Source: Pyronema omphalodes
Lineage: Eukaryota > Ascomycota > Pezizomycetes > Pezizales > Pyronemataceae
Direction: 5' to 3'
NCBI GenBank assembly: GCA_024516155.1
Contig: JAJJXM010000022.1
Span: forward strand, 496,001-560,000
DNA length: 64,000 bases
Numbering within the stretch: position 1 is the stretch's first letter; every line of letters begins with the position of its first letter. The position numbers were made by a program, and so were the translations under genes. The notes under the pieces are model-generated. The model was not told where the DNA came from. It did no database searches and saw nothing but the letters and a program-made list of their open reading frames with translations. Shown piece by piece: positions 34,471 to 46,129 of the stretch.

Positions 34471-37400
34471 CAAACTTCCCCAGTTAGAAAGCAATAGCGA
34501 AAAGCAAAACAATACAGTGAATCCAAAAAACACATGTACACCAATGAACAAACATTGCGCAACCTCGCTCGTAAAAACTCCTTCGAGCCAATCAGTGGCC
34601 GCCCTGCCGCATAAACCATCAAAGAACATAACAGAAAAAGATATCTGACCGTTACCGTCAGATGAAAAAGCGAGTGAGGAATCATGTTGTACTTCCACCC
34701 CGGGTTAGATCAGCTGTGTACTTATGGGACGCCTCCGACATCCTGGCATCCACAGCTTCACTCTCACCGGGGTTTTACTAACAGGTTTACATTGTTTTGG
34801 GAGGCTCTTAAATTTTTCTTCAATTTTTCTCGTTTATTATTCTTTCCATAGTCTCGGCACGATAATGTACATAACAAAAACTGTAAAGCAATAAAGCATA
34901 TTGTCTAGGCCACCTTTTTTATCCTTTTGCCTTCTCGTGCCATTCATGGGATAGGATTTTATTGCCTCTGAACTTGAAGGCTCTCAACGCTCCGCAGGTA
35001 TAGAAGCTCTTTACGATCTTTTCCGGGTTTGCAATCCAGTATAAGACGGAGGGGTGATCGTTATTAAGGAAATTAGGAGAGTTGATTGGCAGATTATGTC
35101 GTCTTGGTTATTCCTTTCTTGAAGGCCTGCCATTTCATGATGGAATATTGTAAGTTCACCATTCTGGTATTTGAGAGAATCTTTACCATCCTTTCCTCGT
35201 CTCCCTGAGTCGGCTTTTCATAGTTCGTAGCGAAGTTTACTACCTTTGTTAGATCTTTCTGGTACGTTTTCAACTGCTCGTGTGATTAGTTCAGTTGTAA
35301 GTTGTCTATTGAAGAGGTTTTCGTGAATAAGAAAAAAGAAAGATGTAGAGAAAGAACAGCAATGAAAGGCATCAAAGTCTCAGAATTTGCGCTGGAATTA
35401 TAACCTAATAAACCTGTTAATGGCATGAGAGAGATAATTGCTTCTTGCGGGATCATAAATCTCTTATTTATAAACCAAATTGTAGGGTCCGATCCGATGG
35501 TATTATCGGCTCAGGAGTTCGCTTAGTCAGCGAGTTTGGTCTGGTTTCACTCGGATATATGTGATTAGTCAGTGAGGAGAAATTATTTCTGGAACTAATG
35601 ACTTATCGCGTTCGAGAGCAGCATGGCCAAACCCGATTGCCGTATTCGGGAAGGGTATAAAGGGTTTGGATTTCAGCTGATATTTGCGAATATTCGCTGA
35701 TTATTTCTGTACAGATATCATTATTGTAATAAAGTCATTCGCCGACAATTATTCTATTGTCTTCTTCATCTTCCCTAGTGCTCGAGTACTATGAACTTTG
35801 TGTTGCCGTCGTCCTCGTTTAGCGCGGATTCTCGCATTGTGTTTTTTTATAGACACCTAAAATTTGGAAGGTCACCCTTGCATCGTCGACCGTTCAATGC
35901 ACCCCAGGGGTGGAAATTTCTTCATAACTATAAGATCTTTAGAAGCCTTCCCTACACCGTTAAGTTAGTATCTTAATGGGGTCTGATTTTAGAGGCGTTC
36001 CCTGGACCCGCTACAGGAACATTGGGCTTATTTGGCCCCGAGCTTGGCCACAAAATTGGTGGGTTCAGTATTGTCGCCTCCAAATTGATGTTGCTGATAA
36101 TCAGAGACGGTGAATGACTGTGACAGCTGGCGTGACTAGTGGCGGTTACAGCTTCCAATACTGTATAGGGAGTGCACTACGCGAAGAACGCCACTTCGCT
36201 TCCCCTGTTCGCCTTGATGTAAGGCTGCAAGTGAAATAATGCTCGTGGAGGATGTATTCATATTTCCTCCATTAGTCTTTACTCTAGGAATACCGTCCTA
36301 ATATCCATCTGCTAAAATGTTCGATAGTTTTGGCAGCGATTCCCGATATCAAACGGATATGGGCTAGAGGGGCATAAGTGGCGGAGAATTTAATGCCTTC
36401 TATTTTGTGAGTACCCCCACAGATCAGATTAGCCTTAAAATGGGTAACATTGCCAGTGTTATTCCGCTTCGAGAATATTTGAAGCTCTGTCATGCTTGCC
36501 GGATTGAGAACATCGCCGGGATGATCCCAGATAGCGCAGTTCCGCTTAAGTAATCTGTTTCACCATCTAAGCGTACTCGGAATTAGCCCCAACTTTGAGG
36601 CAAGCTTTCCCTGAGGCGGATCCATTAGATGTTTAGTACAATGGGATATTACTTTGTGGTTCCATTGGGCCTCTTGGTTCTGACCGAGACATGATAGCAG
36701 TTACATTTTCAATTTGATTTTTGCCATTCATTATATGATGGATTTGGTAGATTACAATCCAGTTTTTGTTTATAAATGTTTTTATTTTGCTCTTATGTGA
36801 TGTCAAAATAAAGACGATATAGAAACATCTTCCTTAATGTGGATATACTATGCCAAAACTTCCGTACCGTTTGGTATTTCCACCTGCATTTCAAAGAATG
36901 ACTTGCTTTGTGACATTAGTAAAAGACATAGAAAGACGCTAGACAGAGCAAGAAGGTAACTTTACATTAAATCTTTGTTTATTAAACACAGAGACCCGTG
37001 CATTCCCAATGCTCTATTTCCCGGGCACCGTCTGTGGAGGGCTTCTTACTCACTGCAGGCCTTGGTTTTCCCGCAGACTTTTGAATGCAGTTTCCTCGTA
37101 CTTTCCACTCCGTCGTGCCGGAATCTTCCATTTTTGATTTCTTTTTTCGTTTAAGGTTGGAATAAGAAGGGCTGGTATCGAGAAAAAAGAAACCTCACTT
37201 TGTGGACGGACAGATCCTTCTGTCTACTGCAAAACACCCTGGAAGCCTTTCAGATTTGCCAAAAATGGTTTCTTGTGTCCCGGTCGATTTTATGGCGGCT
37301 CCTTCTCTTCAAGACATTTTCCCTGGATTCCTTTCCAGGGTCCTTGGGCTTATAACTCCCCGATAACAGCCGCGTATTGAGCGGGCTCGTCGTTTTTGCG

Positions 37401-39529
37401 TCTTATTTGATGCTGTTGATAATCGGCGTTGAAGAATAAGTGTTGGGCTTGGGGAAAACTAAGGACTATTCTCTAAGATGGGAGTGGTCTCTTATTGTAA
37501 CCATGGTCGATGGTAGTCTCCCCGATATCAGCTACGGTCATTCTTGAGACCGAAGCCCTTTACATGACCTCGTGCGGTTGGGCTATCACGGTCAGAGTGA
37601 CGATATGCTCGGCACTGGAAGGACTGATTGAAGTTGAAGGGTTCTTCGCGCATGGCCGAGAGGTCCATTGGAGTGATGTTGTGCTAATGGAGAAATGATG
37701 GTGGGCGCAGTAGGCTTTTGTTCATGGAATGCCAAGTGATTTGGTTATTCTTTATCATCTCGGCGGAAACGAAGTTCATGAACTCGATTCCAGCCCCTAT
37801 CGCGTTGGTCGGAGTACCGTGCTACTTGCCTAGCTTCCCGTTCTCAAGGTTCCTGTCTTCTCTGTTTCTACTGTCTTTATATCATATCCCGATGCTGTTC
37901 GCCAAGGCCGTAACAATCACAGCACCGTAAACACCGGAGGGCTGCATACTATGGAACGATATGGTAGAAGCCCGTAGAGTCTCCGGGGATCCATTTTGAT
38001 TGGAGAAAAGAATGTACTCTGGGACAAAGTCGTTCTTATGGATTAGCTCAATAACAACACTTGATGATCCAAGTATCTGTAGGTTTACAGCATCAAGGTG
38101 TTGGTTAGACCATGACAAAGTATGGAACAGGTGCTGAAACTTGCATCGATATGCATTAGGACGGAAGAGGAAGATTGGATGAACTCTGAAAATACCTTAA
38201 TTTAGACAAATACTCATTAGCTCTGTATTATCCCGCAAACGATGAAAACATGAAAAATTATCTTACATTACTTGGATACTGGCCACCTTTTTGATTATAC
38301 ATTTTGTATCTATGATACTAACTGCATGTATTTGAGTTTTTCTAGGTCTTAAGACAGTACCAAATATGGCAGGACTTTCGCAATTTTTTATCATCCGGCC
38401 TTTTCTACCACATGCAGGCCGACAGCGTCCATATTGACTTGGTTATTTCTAATTATCATCAAACTTCGCTGTTAGCACGGAATTTACGAGGTATACCTCT
38501 TAGTACTATTTGCTTTGGCTCGCCGCCATCATTTGGAAACCATTATTACTGACTCACCCTTGCACCGAAGGGTTAAGAGTGATGATCAGTGAAGGCCTAT
38601 TGCTGTGCTCTCTCTGGGATAGGGTTTGGGGCTTGCAGGGATATTCGCGAGATTGTTGCACAGGGATGCTTGCACGCGGAGCTAGCGTTCCGTCACCATG
38701 ACTTATGATTCATCGGCCGCTTAGGACTTTGAATCCCTAATCCTATTGGCGACATAAATGTTATTAACTATTTACATCATCATAGTTCGTTTTAGTGAAA
38801 TATTATCCCGAAATCTTATCAAGACATTCAGATATCGTCCTAAGAACAGTATCGTGTTTACGGTTCATGCTATTCATTCCTGGATCTCGGGCACACTTGA
38901 CTCCTTAACCCAAAGGATATGGGATTATAGCCACCTGTGTGATAGAGACTGAAGAATCGAAAGCAGGACACAGGCTTAAGGGGATGACAATTAAAATGAA
39001 ATAACCGCCTTTCTGCCCGTTTGTAACGCGATCCTCGCGGCAGTGAAGCTGCTCTCGCATGCCATTATTCGCGGCTTTGGTTATGTTTGATGCGGTCGTT
39101 GAAGGGATAATCCAAATTTCGAGGCAGGGCGGAAAGTGAAATCAAATGAGACCTTCCACTGCTCTATATTTCTAACCACGGTCCGCGAACTGCGTAGTCG
39201 TCCAGTCTATTCTGAAAAAAAAAAGGAGTGGGCTGCGGCCAACTGCGGACTGGGGGGTTGAAGGTTAAAGGTTGAGGTGGTTTTAGTTAGCTTTTTAACA
39301 CATATCTTCCATTCTGTTTCTCCAGAATGAACTCCGGCATAAATAACACCCCCCCCCCCCCCCCCCTCCAAGAGGGAAAAAAAAGAAAAACCCCCGCCCG
39401 TAATTTATTTTATATTCTACAATGCTCGCCCTGTCTATGTACCTTTATAGACACTATCTCTCTTTATTATACTTTTGATTTTCCATTTTCTTGTTTTCCT
39501 TGTTGCTCGCTCTTTGGGCTGAAGTGAAC

Positions 39530-39625
39530 GGTGAACTTTGTCACGAGGACGGGTTTCAGATATTTCTTTTGTCCTGAATGGGCTTTTCAGGCCTCGGTCA
39601 GCGTATGATTCGATAAATAAATAAC
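39530..39625 (+). mobile_element. LINE 3'-end relic
   Basis: Blocks GTCACGAGGACGGG, GGGCTTTTCAGGCC, CTCGGTCAGCGTATGATT and an (ATAAATAA) tail, in the same order as the LINE 3' end at 53280-53402. Confidence 0.7.
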
Positions 39626-39875
39626 GGCGAGCATTGGCATCAGGTGGGGTTCGAGGTGTCGGAGGAACCGCGATATGTCGGCCGGTCCGGCCCGAACCCC
39701 AGACTCGACCGGACGGACCGTGGAGAAGACTGCTCCTCCACGTTCTTGAACTCCATATTCGTCAAAATATATGCTTCGTCACGAGCGCTAGTTCTCTGTA
39801 AAATCTGGAAAGGCATATGAAACAAACATCCCGATTACGTGGTCACAAATAAACGGGGGTTGACGGAATCAAACC

Positions 39876-39908
39876 AGAGTTCGGCACGGTCCGTCCGGTC
39901 CCGTCCGT
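39876..39908 (+). mobile_element. Solitary hAT-like terminal inverted repeat
   Basis: CAGAGTTCGGCACGGTCCGT followed by CCGGTCCCGTCC, identical to the right terminus (reversed) of the element at 44531-52992. The sequence diverges right after, and no partner end is found nearby, so this is a truncated or rearranged copy. Related GGACGGACCGTGG occurs at about 39710. Confidence 0.6.
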
Positions 39909-40846
39909 TCCTGATATCTTTAATTTCCAGAGATACTTAAGATAAGGTGCCGTGATATGATGTGATGTAGACTGGCTGACGAGTTGGTAGTCTGGTGGGT
40001 TGGTAGTCTGGTGTTGGTAGTCTGGCGGCCTGGAGAATCATTGGTTAATTAGTTTGGTACGGGCCCCAATTCCACTGCCTTGATACATCCCGCTCATCAT
40101 CTCTTCTCTCGCCTGCTCTGTTCCGAGAATTTCAGAAATACTGCTTTCGCTTCCCGTCGGGCCAACGTAAATAGCGATAATCTATAACATTATCGTATCA
40201 ATATATCCACCCCCTCCCACCCATCACCTTCCTCCTCAGTGGTAATTTCAACGACCTTGGGTAAGTAGCAATGGTACCCCTGGCTGCAAACACTAAGTGC
40301 ACCATAGCTGATAGAAGGAATCTCTTGCTGATTACGCTCTTCAGGAAGTGCCAGTGTTTTAATGTTGGGCAGTTCCGAGTTCTCAAGGAGAAACCGGAAA
40401 TGTCTATAATGAAAAGACTTACGATTACTGAGTGAATTTTCCTGATGAAATCGGACTGATTTCAGTTGTTCTATGCAGCATCAGCAAGCGTTAGACTGTA
40501 TTCGATTTTCTCAAATCTGTGTAAATTGATGGGTAGAACTGATTGATACACACTGCGTTCCTGGTCATGATTATCTATGACCGATGGTTTTTCGGATGCC
40601 TTTCTGTTTTCTCTTTTTTGTTCATGAATTTCTTTTCCTTCGAATTATAGGAATATAAGTTCAGGCATTCGAAACGGATGTATCGGAAGTCCCGGGTTGG
40701 ATTGGTGTTGTAGATCTTGTGCGACTATGAAACGAATCAGGCTGCATGCACCGCTTACATGCTCAACAAGACGTACTTTCCCCGCATTCATTGACATGCT
40801 TACCCCGCGCGCTTCCAGGCCATCGCCAGTGCACATCACCATCACA

Positions 40847-43524
40847 ATGCCTTCCGACATGGACCCCAGTACGACCACAATCGCTGCCCTATACTGGCAA
40901 TCAATCGCTTCATTCAACCGACTCCTCGACCATTTCAAAGATTCCCAAGATCCCCCAGAGACACTTTCGGATGACTTTGGACGACTGAAGGTATGGGCCG
41001 AGAATGTCGCTGCACACCGGCGCGGAGACATGTCACTCGATCACCGCCTCCGCGAAGCCTCAGAAGTCATGGATAGGGTTAAGGCATTGCTCGGGGACCT
41101 GAATGATGTCTTGGAGGACAGTAAGTCGTTTCCGACTCTTCGAGACCTGCGACCTGCGACCTATGATACTAAATCCTGAATAGCTTTGAACATCTCCTTA
41201 GATGACACGGAGGCGGGGGATTGTTCGCAGAACACAGTTGAGCCACAGACTACGGGACCAGAGGCGGTTGATTCAGATGACGACGAAATCAGGGCTACAT
41301 CGCCGCTGAAGGAAGCTGTTAAGGAGATTGGCAACGTCATTGAGTGCCTGTATCGACTATCGATCACCGTTCAGAGTCCTGCGTCTGCCAGTCGTCTGGA
41401 AAGGATTGAGAAAATAGACGTGTCTCATTTCGAAAGCTTCGATGTCGATTATGTCAGCAACAAATTCCCGCTCGGCGAAGACTACCGGTATCTCATTGAG
41501 CGATTGGGCAAGGCGAATACCAAACGACGGCAGATGCTGAAATACCATAACGAACATCATGAAAAGATTGTCGGTCGACGAGTTGCTGTTGGTGATGCGA
41601 CTGGAACGGGATCATACTCGGAGGACCAAGATGATTTCTACTCGGTAGCCCCGACGGACATGCGTACAACTGTTTCCACGGTGAACCCGGCAAATGTCAA
41701 CTTGGTCGAAGTCGTGCCTGTCGACCTGGATAGCCGCTCGGAAGCCGGATTCTCGACCACGTCGTATGCATCATCCTCGGCCAACCCCGGTAGTCTTAGG
41801 GTTCCAGCCCCACCACCCGGATACGACAAAGGACCATTCCAATGTCCGTACTGTTTCACCATCGTGCAGACCGAAAACCGTGCTTCGTGGAAGTGAGTTG
41901 CTTTCATCCTTCATCCTTCATCCTGTCAATGGCGGCAGATGCTAATGACTGTTGTCCCCATAGGAAGCACGTGTTTCAGGATTTACGCCCATACGTGTGC
42001 ACCTTCAAGGACTGTCCCCAGGGAGCCCATCTTTACAAGGGTCGACACGAATGGTTCGCTCATGAAAGAGAGATGCATCGTCGCGAGTGGTTCTGCAGCA
42101 AGTGCAAAAAGACATTTCCCACAGGCGACCAGTTCCGGCAACATCTCGTCAAGAAACACAAGGGCGTCGCTTCCGGTTCTAAAGAACAGCTCGAAGTCCT
42201 GATCGCCAGGGGTGCACGAGCAACCGAAGGAAAGGACAAGTGTCCTTTGTGTCCAGAGAAACATGCACCAAAACTACTTAGAAGCCATCTGGGCCGTCAC
42301 CTTGAGCATATATCCCTCTTTGTTCTGCCAGAAGCATCGGAGGACAACGAAGACAGCGATTCGAATCACCATTCGGACGACGAGGACACTGGAACTGCGC
42401 CAGACACGAAATCAAAAACTTCAAGTATTGCTCAGACGTTCAAGCAGCAATATTTTAAGGCTCAGACGTATCTGAAGACAGGAACGGGAATCAACGAGTT
42501 CGATAACGATGGCTGGGCCCCTATCCACAAAGCGGCTAAATCTGGTGATCTTAAATGGGTTACGTTTTTGCTAGATTCTGGTTGTGATCCACGGGCTACA
42601 ACAAAGTATTGGTTTAGGCTACAGCCACTGCACATAGCAGCAGAAAATGGCCGCGAAGACGTTGTCAAGCTACTGCTTTCCCGGGACGATATCGAGGTCA
42701 ATGCAAAGAGTAACAATGGAAATACGGCGTTCTTCTGGGCATGCCGCAATGGCCATGAGGGTGTTGTCAAGCTACTGCTTTCCCGGGACGATATCGATGT
42801 CAATTCAAAGGATAACGCAGGATATACGGCGTTCTTATGGACATGCTACAATGGCCATGAGAGTGTTGTCAAGCTACTGCTTTCCCGGGATGATATCGAT
42901 GTCAATGCAAAGAGTAACGATGAAAGGACGGCATTCTTATCGGCATGCTACAATGGTCATGAGGGTGTTGTTAAGCTACTGCTTTCCCGGGACGATATCG
43001 ACGTCAGTGCAAAGGATAACGATGGAAATACGGCATTCTTATGGGCATGCTGGAATGGCCATGAGGGTGTTGTTAAGCTACTGCTTTCCCGGGAAGATAT
43101 CGAGGTCAATGCAAAGGATATCGATGAAAGGACGGCATTCTCATGGGCATGCCTAGAAGGCCACGAGGGTGTTGTCAAGCTACTGCTTTCCCGGGACGAT
43201 ATCGAGGTCAATGCAAGGAATAACGCAGGAGATACGGCATTCTTATGGGCATGCGGCAGTGGCCAAGAGGGTGTTGCCAAGCTACTGCTTTCCCGGGACG
43301 ATATCGAGGTCAATGCAAAGAATAACGAAGGAGATACGGCGTTCTTATCTGCATGCCGCAATGGCCATGAGGGTGTTGCCAAGCTACTGCTTTCCCGGGA
43401 CGATATCGATGTCAATGCAAAGGATAAGCATGGATATTCAGGACTGATGCTTGCACAACAAGGAAAACACTTTCGAATTGAAAAACTAGTATATAAATTC
43501 GTAAAGAACCGGGAGATCGTGTAG
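40847..43524 (+). CDS. C2H2 zinc-finger/ankyrin-repeat protein, three exons, 847 aa
   Basis: Exons 40847-41120, 41184-41892 and 41964-43524; donors GTAAGT and GTGAGT, acceptors AATAG and CATAG; phases 1 and 2 agree. The start is the ATG before PSDMDPSTTTIAALYW; other in-frame ATGs lie upstream. Residues 1-300 form a helical N-terminal region of unknown fold. Cysteine/histidine modules follow: CPYCFTIV (about residue 312), VCTFKDC, WFCSKCKKTF...H and CPLC...LRSHLGRHLEHISLFVLP. This zinc-finger block is a recurrent fungal architecture, often attached to NLR-like or ankyrin proteins. Residues about 508-822 are ankyrin repeats, eight of which share KLLLSRDDI almost unchanged. A role in non-self or stress recognition is inferred from architecture only. 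It sits next to a transposon nest. Confidence 0.9.
42661..43437 (+). repeat. Coding minisatellite: eight 102-bp ankyrin units
   Basis: Repeats start at 42661 and every 102 bp thereafter to 43375. The core AAGCTACTGCTTTCCCGGGA recurs unchanged at DNA level in most units, while positions around the ankyrin loop (SNNGN, DNAGY, SNDER, DIDER) vary. Confidence 0.95.
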
Positions 43525-44113
43525 CTACATAATTTTCATATCTTATCCACTTTCTGAATTTTCGAGCAATGAATTTCATGTATGACGACTTCACTTCTTG
43601 TAGCTTACGTTGAAATGAGTTCCCCAATAATAAAAATATTCTTTTCTCGGTTCTGTTCATACTGAACATGACTTTAGTGAAAAACAACAATGCTAATTTG
43701 TCCATTAAACTGTGAACTCCAATATTCTCTTTTGATATTATACCGGGAAAATTATAACTCATAGCCATAGCTACGGATAAGAAAGTTTATCAGAACTGTA
43801 GCATACATCATAACCTTAAGGTTGAGAACGTTGAAGCAATTCAAATGAAATCAAGAACAGACAATAAAAGGCCCTCTACCTTCACTATATCCAGTCAATT
43901 CGTCGATGACCCTGAGGTGAGCAGTATATTTACAAGAAGTCTATGCTCTCTTGTAGCCGTCCTCCCCAAGCTATCAGAAGCTTGTCAAAACATATTTTGT
44001 TCATTCATTCACGAATCAAACTTACAAAGACCTGGTTAGGCCCTTCAATCTCAATAGTGTACATAGTGTTGTAATAAGGAGTAAAAAGTAATGTTGAGTC
44101 CTGCTCTGGGCCT
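43525..44113. other. Intergenic, with a fragment of the 33847 repeat family
   Basis: 3' flank of the zinc-finger/ankyrin gene. 43780-43840 on the minus strand matches the first 60 bp of the repeats at 33847 and 54290 (AACGTTCTCAACCTTAAGG, ATGTATGCTACAG). No gene seen. Confidence 0.6.
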
Positions 44114-44262
44114 CAGAGTTCGGTACGGTCCGTTCGATCCCGTCCTGGAGGCACCATGGACGCGACGGACCGCGGGTGACCACGGGTGACCACGACTAGC
44201 GTCATTGTCGGTCACTCGCAACCCGCAGTTTTTTACTACGGCTCATGGTGTTTTCCTTAGAT

Positions 44263-44530
44263 GTCTTCCTCCAGCTCGCGTCTGGCCACGCACTGGTAGG
44301 AACCCACCTTAAACGAATTAAGAAGAAAGAATCCGATGCTTGTTGGTGGTGTGAGTCCAACCAACGTCAAACCAGGGGACACCTCTTCGGAGAGTGTCGA
44401 AGATGGCAATCGGAGTTTGAGAAGCTCCGGAAAGAGGTGGAAAGAATTACGGGGAGACCGAGGAGGACGCGGGGACGTTTGAAAGTGGTGGATATTTTTC
44501 GGGACGATCGACTCACGAAAGCGATCTTGG
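44263..44530 (+). pseudogene. C-terminus of LINE reverse-transcriptase protein
   Basis: Open reading with FLQLASGHALVGTHLKRIKK, then DACWWC, QTRGHLFGECRRW and LTKAIL, the typical C-terminal RNase H-to-zinc-finger tail of fungal Tad-like LINE proteins. The reading frame is interrupted at LTKAIL by hAT copy 2 and resumes at 52993 with ILEYLAAT followed by TAG. The N-terminal 90 per cent of the protein is missing because of 5' truncation. Confidence 0.85.
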
Positions 44531-45115
44531 CAGAGTTCGGCACGGTCCGTCCAGGACGGCGGACCAGACGGGACCACGCTGGTGGTCCCGTCCCGTCCAC
44601 CTTCCTGGACGGACGGCCACTAGGTGGTCCGGTCCCGTCCGCAAACTCAAAAGACCGGACGGGACGGCGGGTGACGGCAGGACCGTGGTCTTTGGGTGCG
44701 CTAGTGTGCAGAGGGCCGTTTGGTTCAAGTTTGCCAGATGCTATGGGCCGCAGCAGCGACGTTTTCAGCACTGCAGTAGATAAACCCTTGATGCTGAACT
44801 TCAGTAAAACTTTTACATTGCACTGCAGGTGCACGCTCTACCCAGCAATAGTTTCACTGCCTATGGTATTATTTTTGTTTTCTAATGAAGTACGATCCCG
44901 CTATAAATGTTTCCTGTATTCTTCACACTCCATCTTCTACCTTTCTATCTTCTACATGCAAGAATTTTCCACTTCTTTCATTGCCGTGTAAGTTGAACAC
45001 CAACAGGCGTCACTCAATTCCCAGAGGAGCAGAAATATGCCAATTTTCTTATCGGCGTTCTCTACACCTGTTCCGACTAGGAGCAGAACACCCTGCCTGT
45101 CCTCTCAAGAGTTGT

Positions 45116-46129
45116 TGTTAAGGGCGCCACGCAGATATCGATATCTGAGGTAGGCGACACACAAAGGTACGTCTATTCTTTCGTTGGTACCTATCGAGGT
45201 AGGCTGGCTGTTTTCTTGGTAGCGTGGCCGGTTGGGAGGGGGAAGTGATAGGTGGTGATGGAAGGGGTTAGGGTTGGGGGCTCTGGGGTTTTGCGTGATC
45301 TCGTTCAGCACACGGACAGACAATCTTGGAGTGGTCAAAGTAAGTTGGGGTGAAAGGTAATTGATTGCGTGAAGACTAACTACAGCGTTCCTCCCTTCTC
45401 CTTATATACATTAATCTCCTCCTTTTCCTCGTAACCCGAGGGGCTCATGCCCAGCAGTCCGACCCCCGGAGCTTCCCATAATTCCCGTAAGTCTTCACGC
45501 CCCTTTGTTTCCCATACTAACTAACTAACTAATAATAATAATTACAAACATATACCTGCTAAATAATCGCGTATCCTTTTTCTGGTTTCTTCCTATTTCT
45601 CCTCGCCTTCCGAAACGCGCGCCTCGCTTTCCTAATCCTACGCGAGCTCTCGCGCAGCTCCGTATTCGATCCACCTTCGCGCGTCACCTTCCCGTCGCTC
45701 CCTCCTCCGCTCCTTGCCGAAACTTCTTCCGTCTCTTTTCCCCAGCTCGGCCGAGCTCCACCGAGCTCCACCGAGCTCCACCGAGCTCCACCGAGCTGTG
45801 TTACCTTCCTCGCCGTATCCTCCGGAGCTCTCCATAGCTCACCGAAGCTGTACCGAAGCTTCGCCGAGCTCCGTCCTGCTTCATCTCGCTTTCCTTCGTC
45901 CCACCTCGTTCCACCTCTTCCCCGACGACCTTCTTGTTCCTTTTTCCTCCTTGACCCCGCGACCTTCTTGTTCCTTTTTCCTCCTTGTCCCCCGTGGTCT
46001 TCTTGTTCCTTTGTTATTCTCGTCGTCCCGTGGTAGCCAAGTACCACACCGTTACCGTAATTCCCAACGCCCATGTGATTGCTGACGCAACCATAGCTCC
46101 TATCAACATGTCATTGTTGATTCTTGACA
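45116..46129 (-). repeat. 3' LTR of element 2
   Basis: In element orientation begins TGTCAAGAATC and ends GCGCCCTTAACA. Contains four tandem AGCTCCACCG units (about 45763-45800). Its first 116 bp code for the C-terminus of ORF3. Confidence 0.96.

Larger units (their letters stand above)
34471..40846. other. Gene-poor region, 6.4 kb
   Basis: No ORF with family motifs or a consistent splice model on either strand. Contains an 18-bp poly(C) at 39349-39366, a LINE relic at 39530-39625 and an isolated hAT-like terminus at 39876-39908. The end before 40847 is the promoter and leader of the zinc-finger/ankyrin gene. Confidence 0.55.

Noticed and set aside
42462..43415. Repetitive ORFs on other frames and strand within the ankyrin array
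   Set aside because: Shadows of the 102-bp periodic coding repeat.
45559..46074. 171-aa ORF in each LTR of element 2 (also 52065-52580)
   Set aside because: Low-complexity Arg/Gly/Glu-rich frame lying upstream of the TATA box; overlaps the ORF3 tail in another frame and looks like a by-product of purine-rich LTR sequence.
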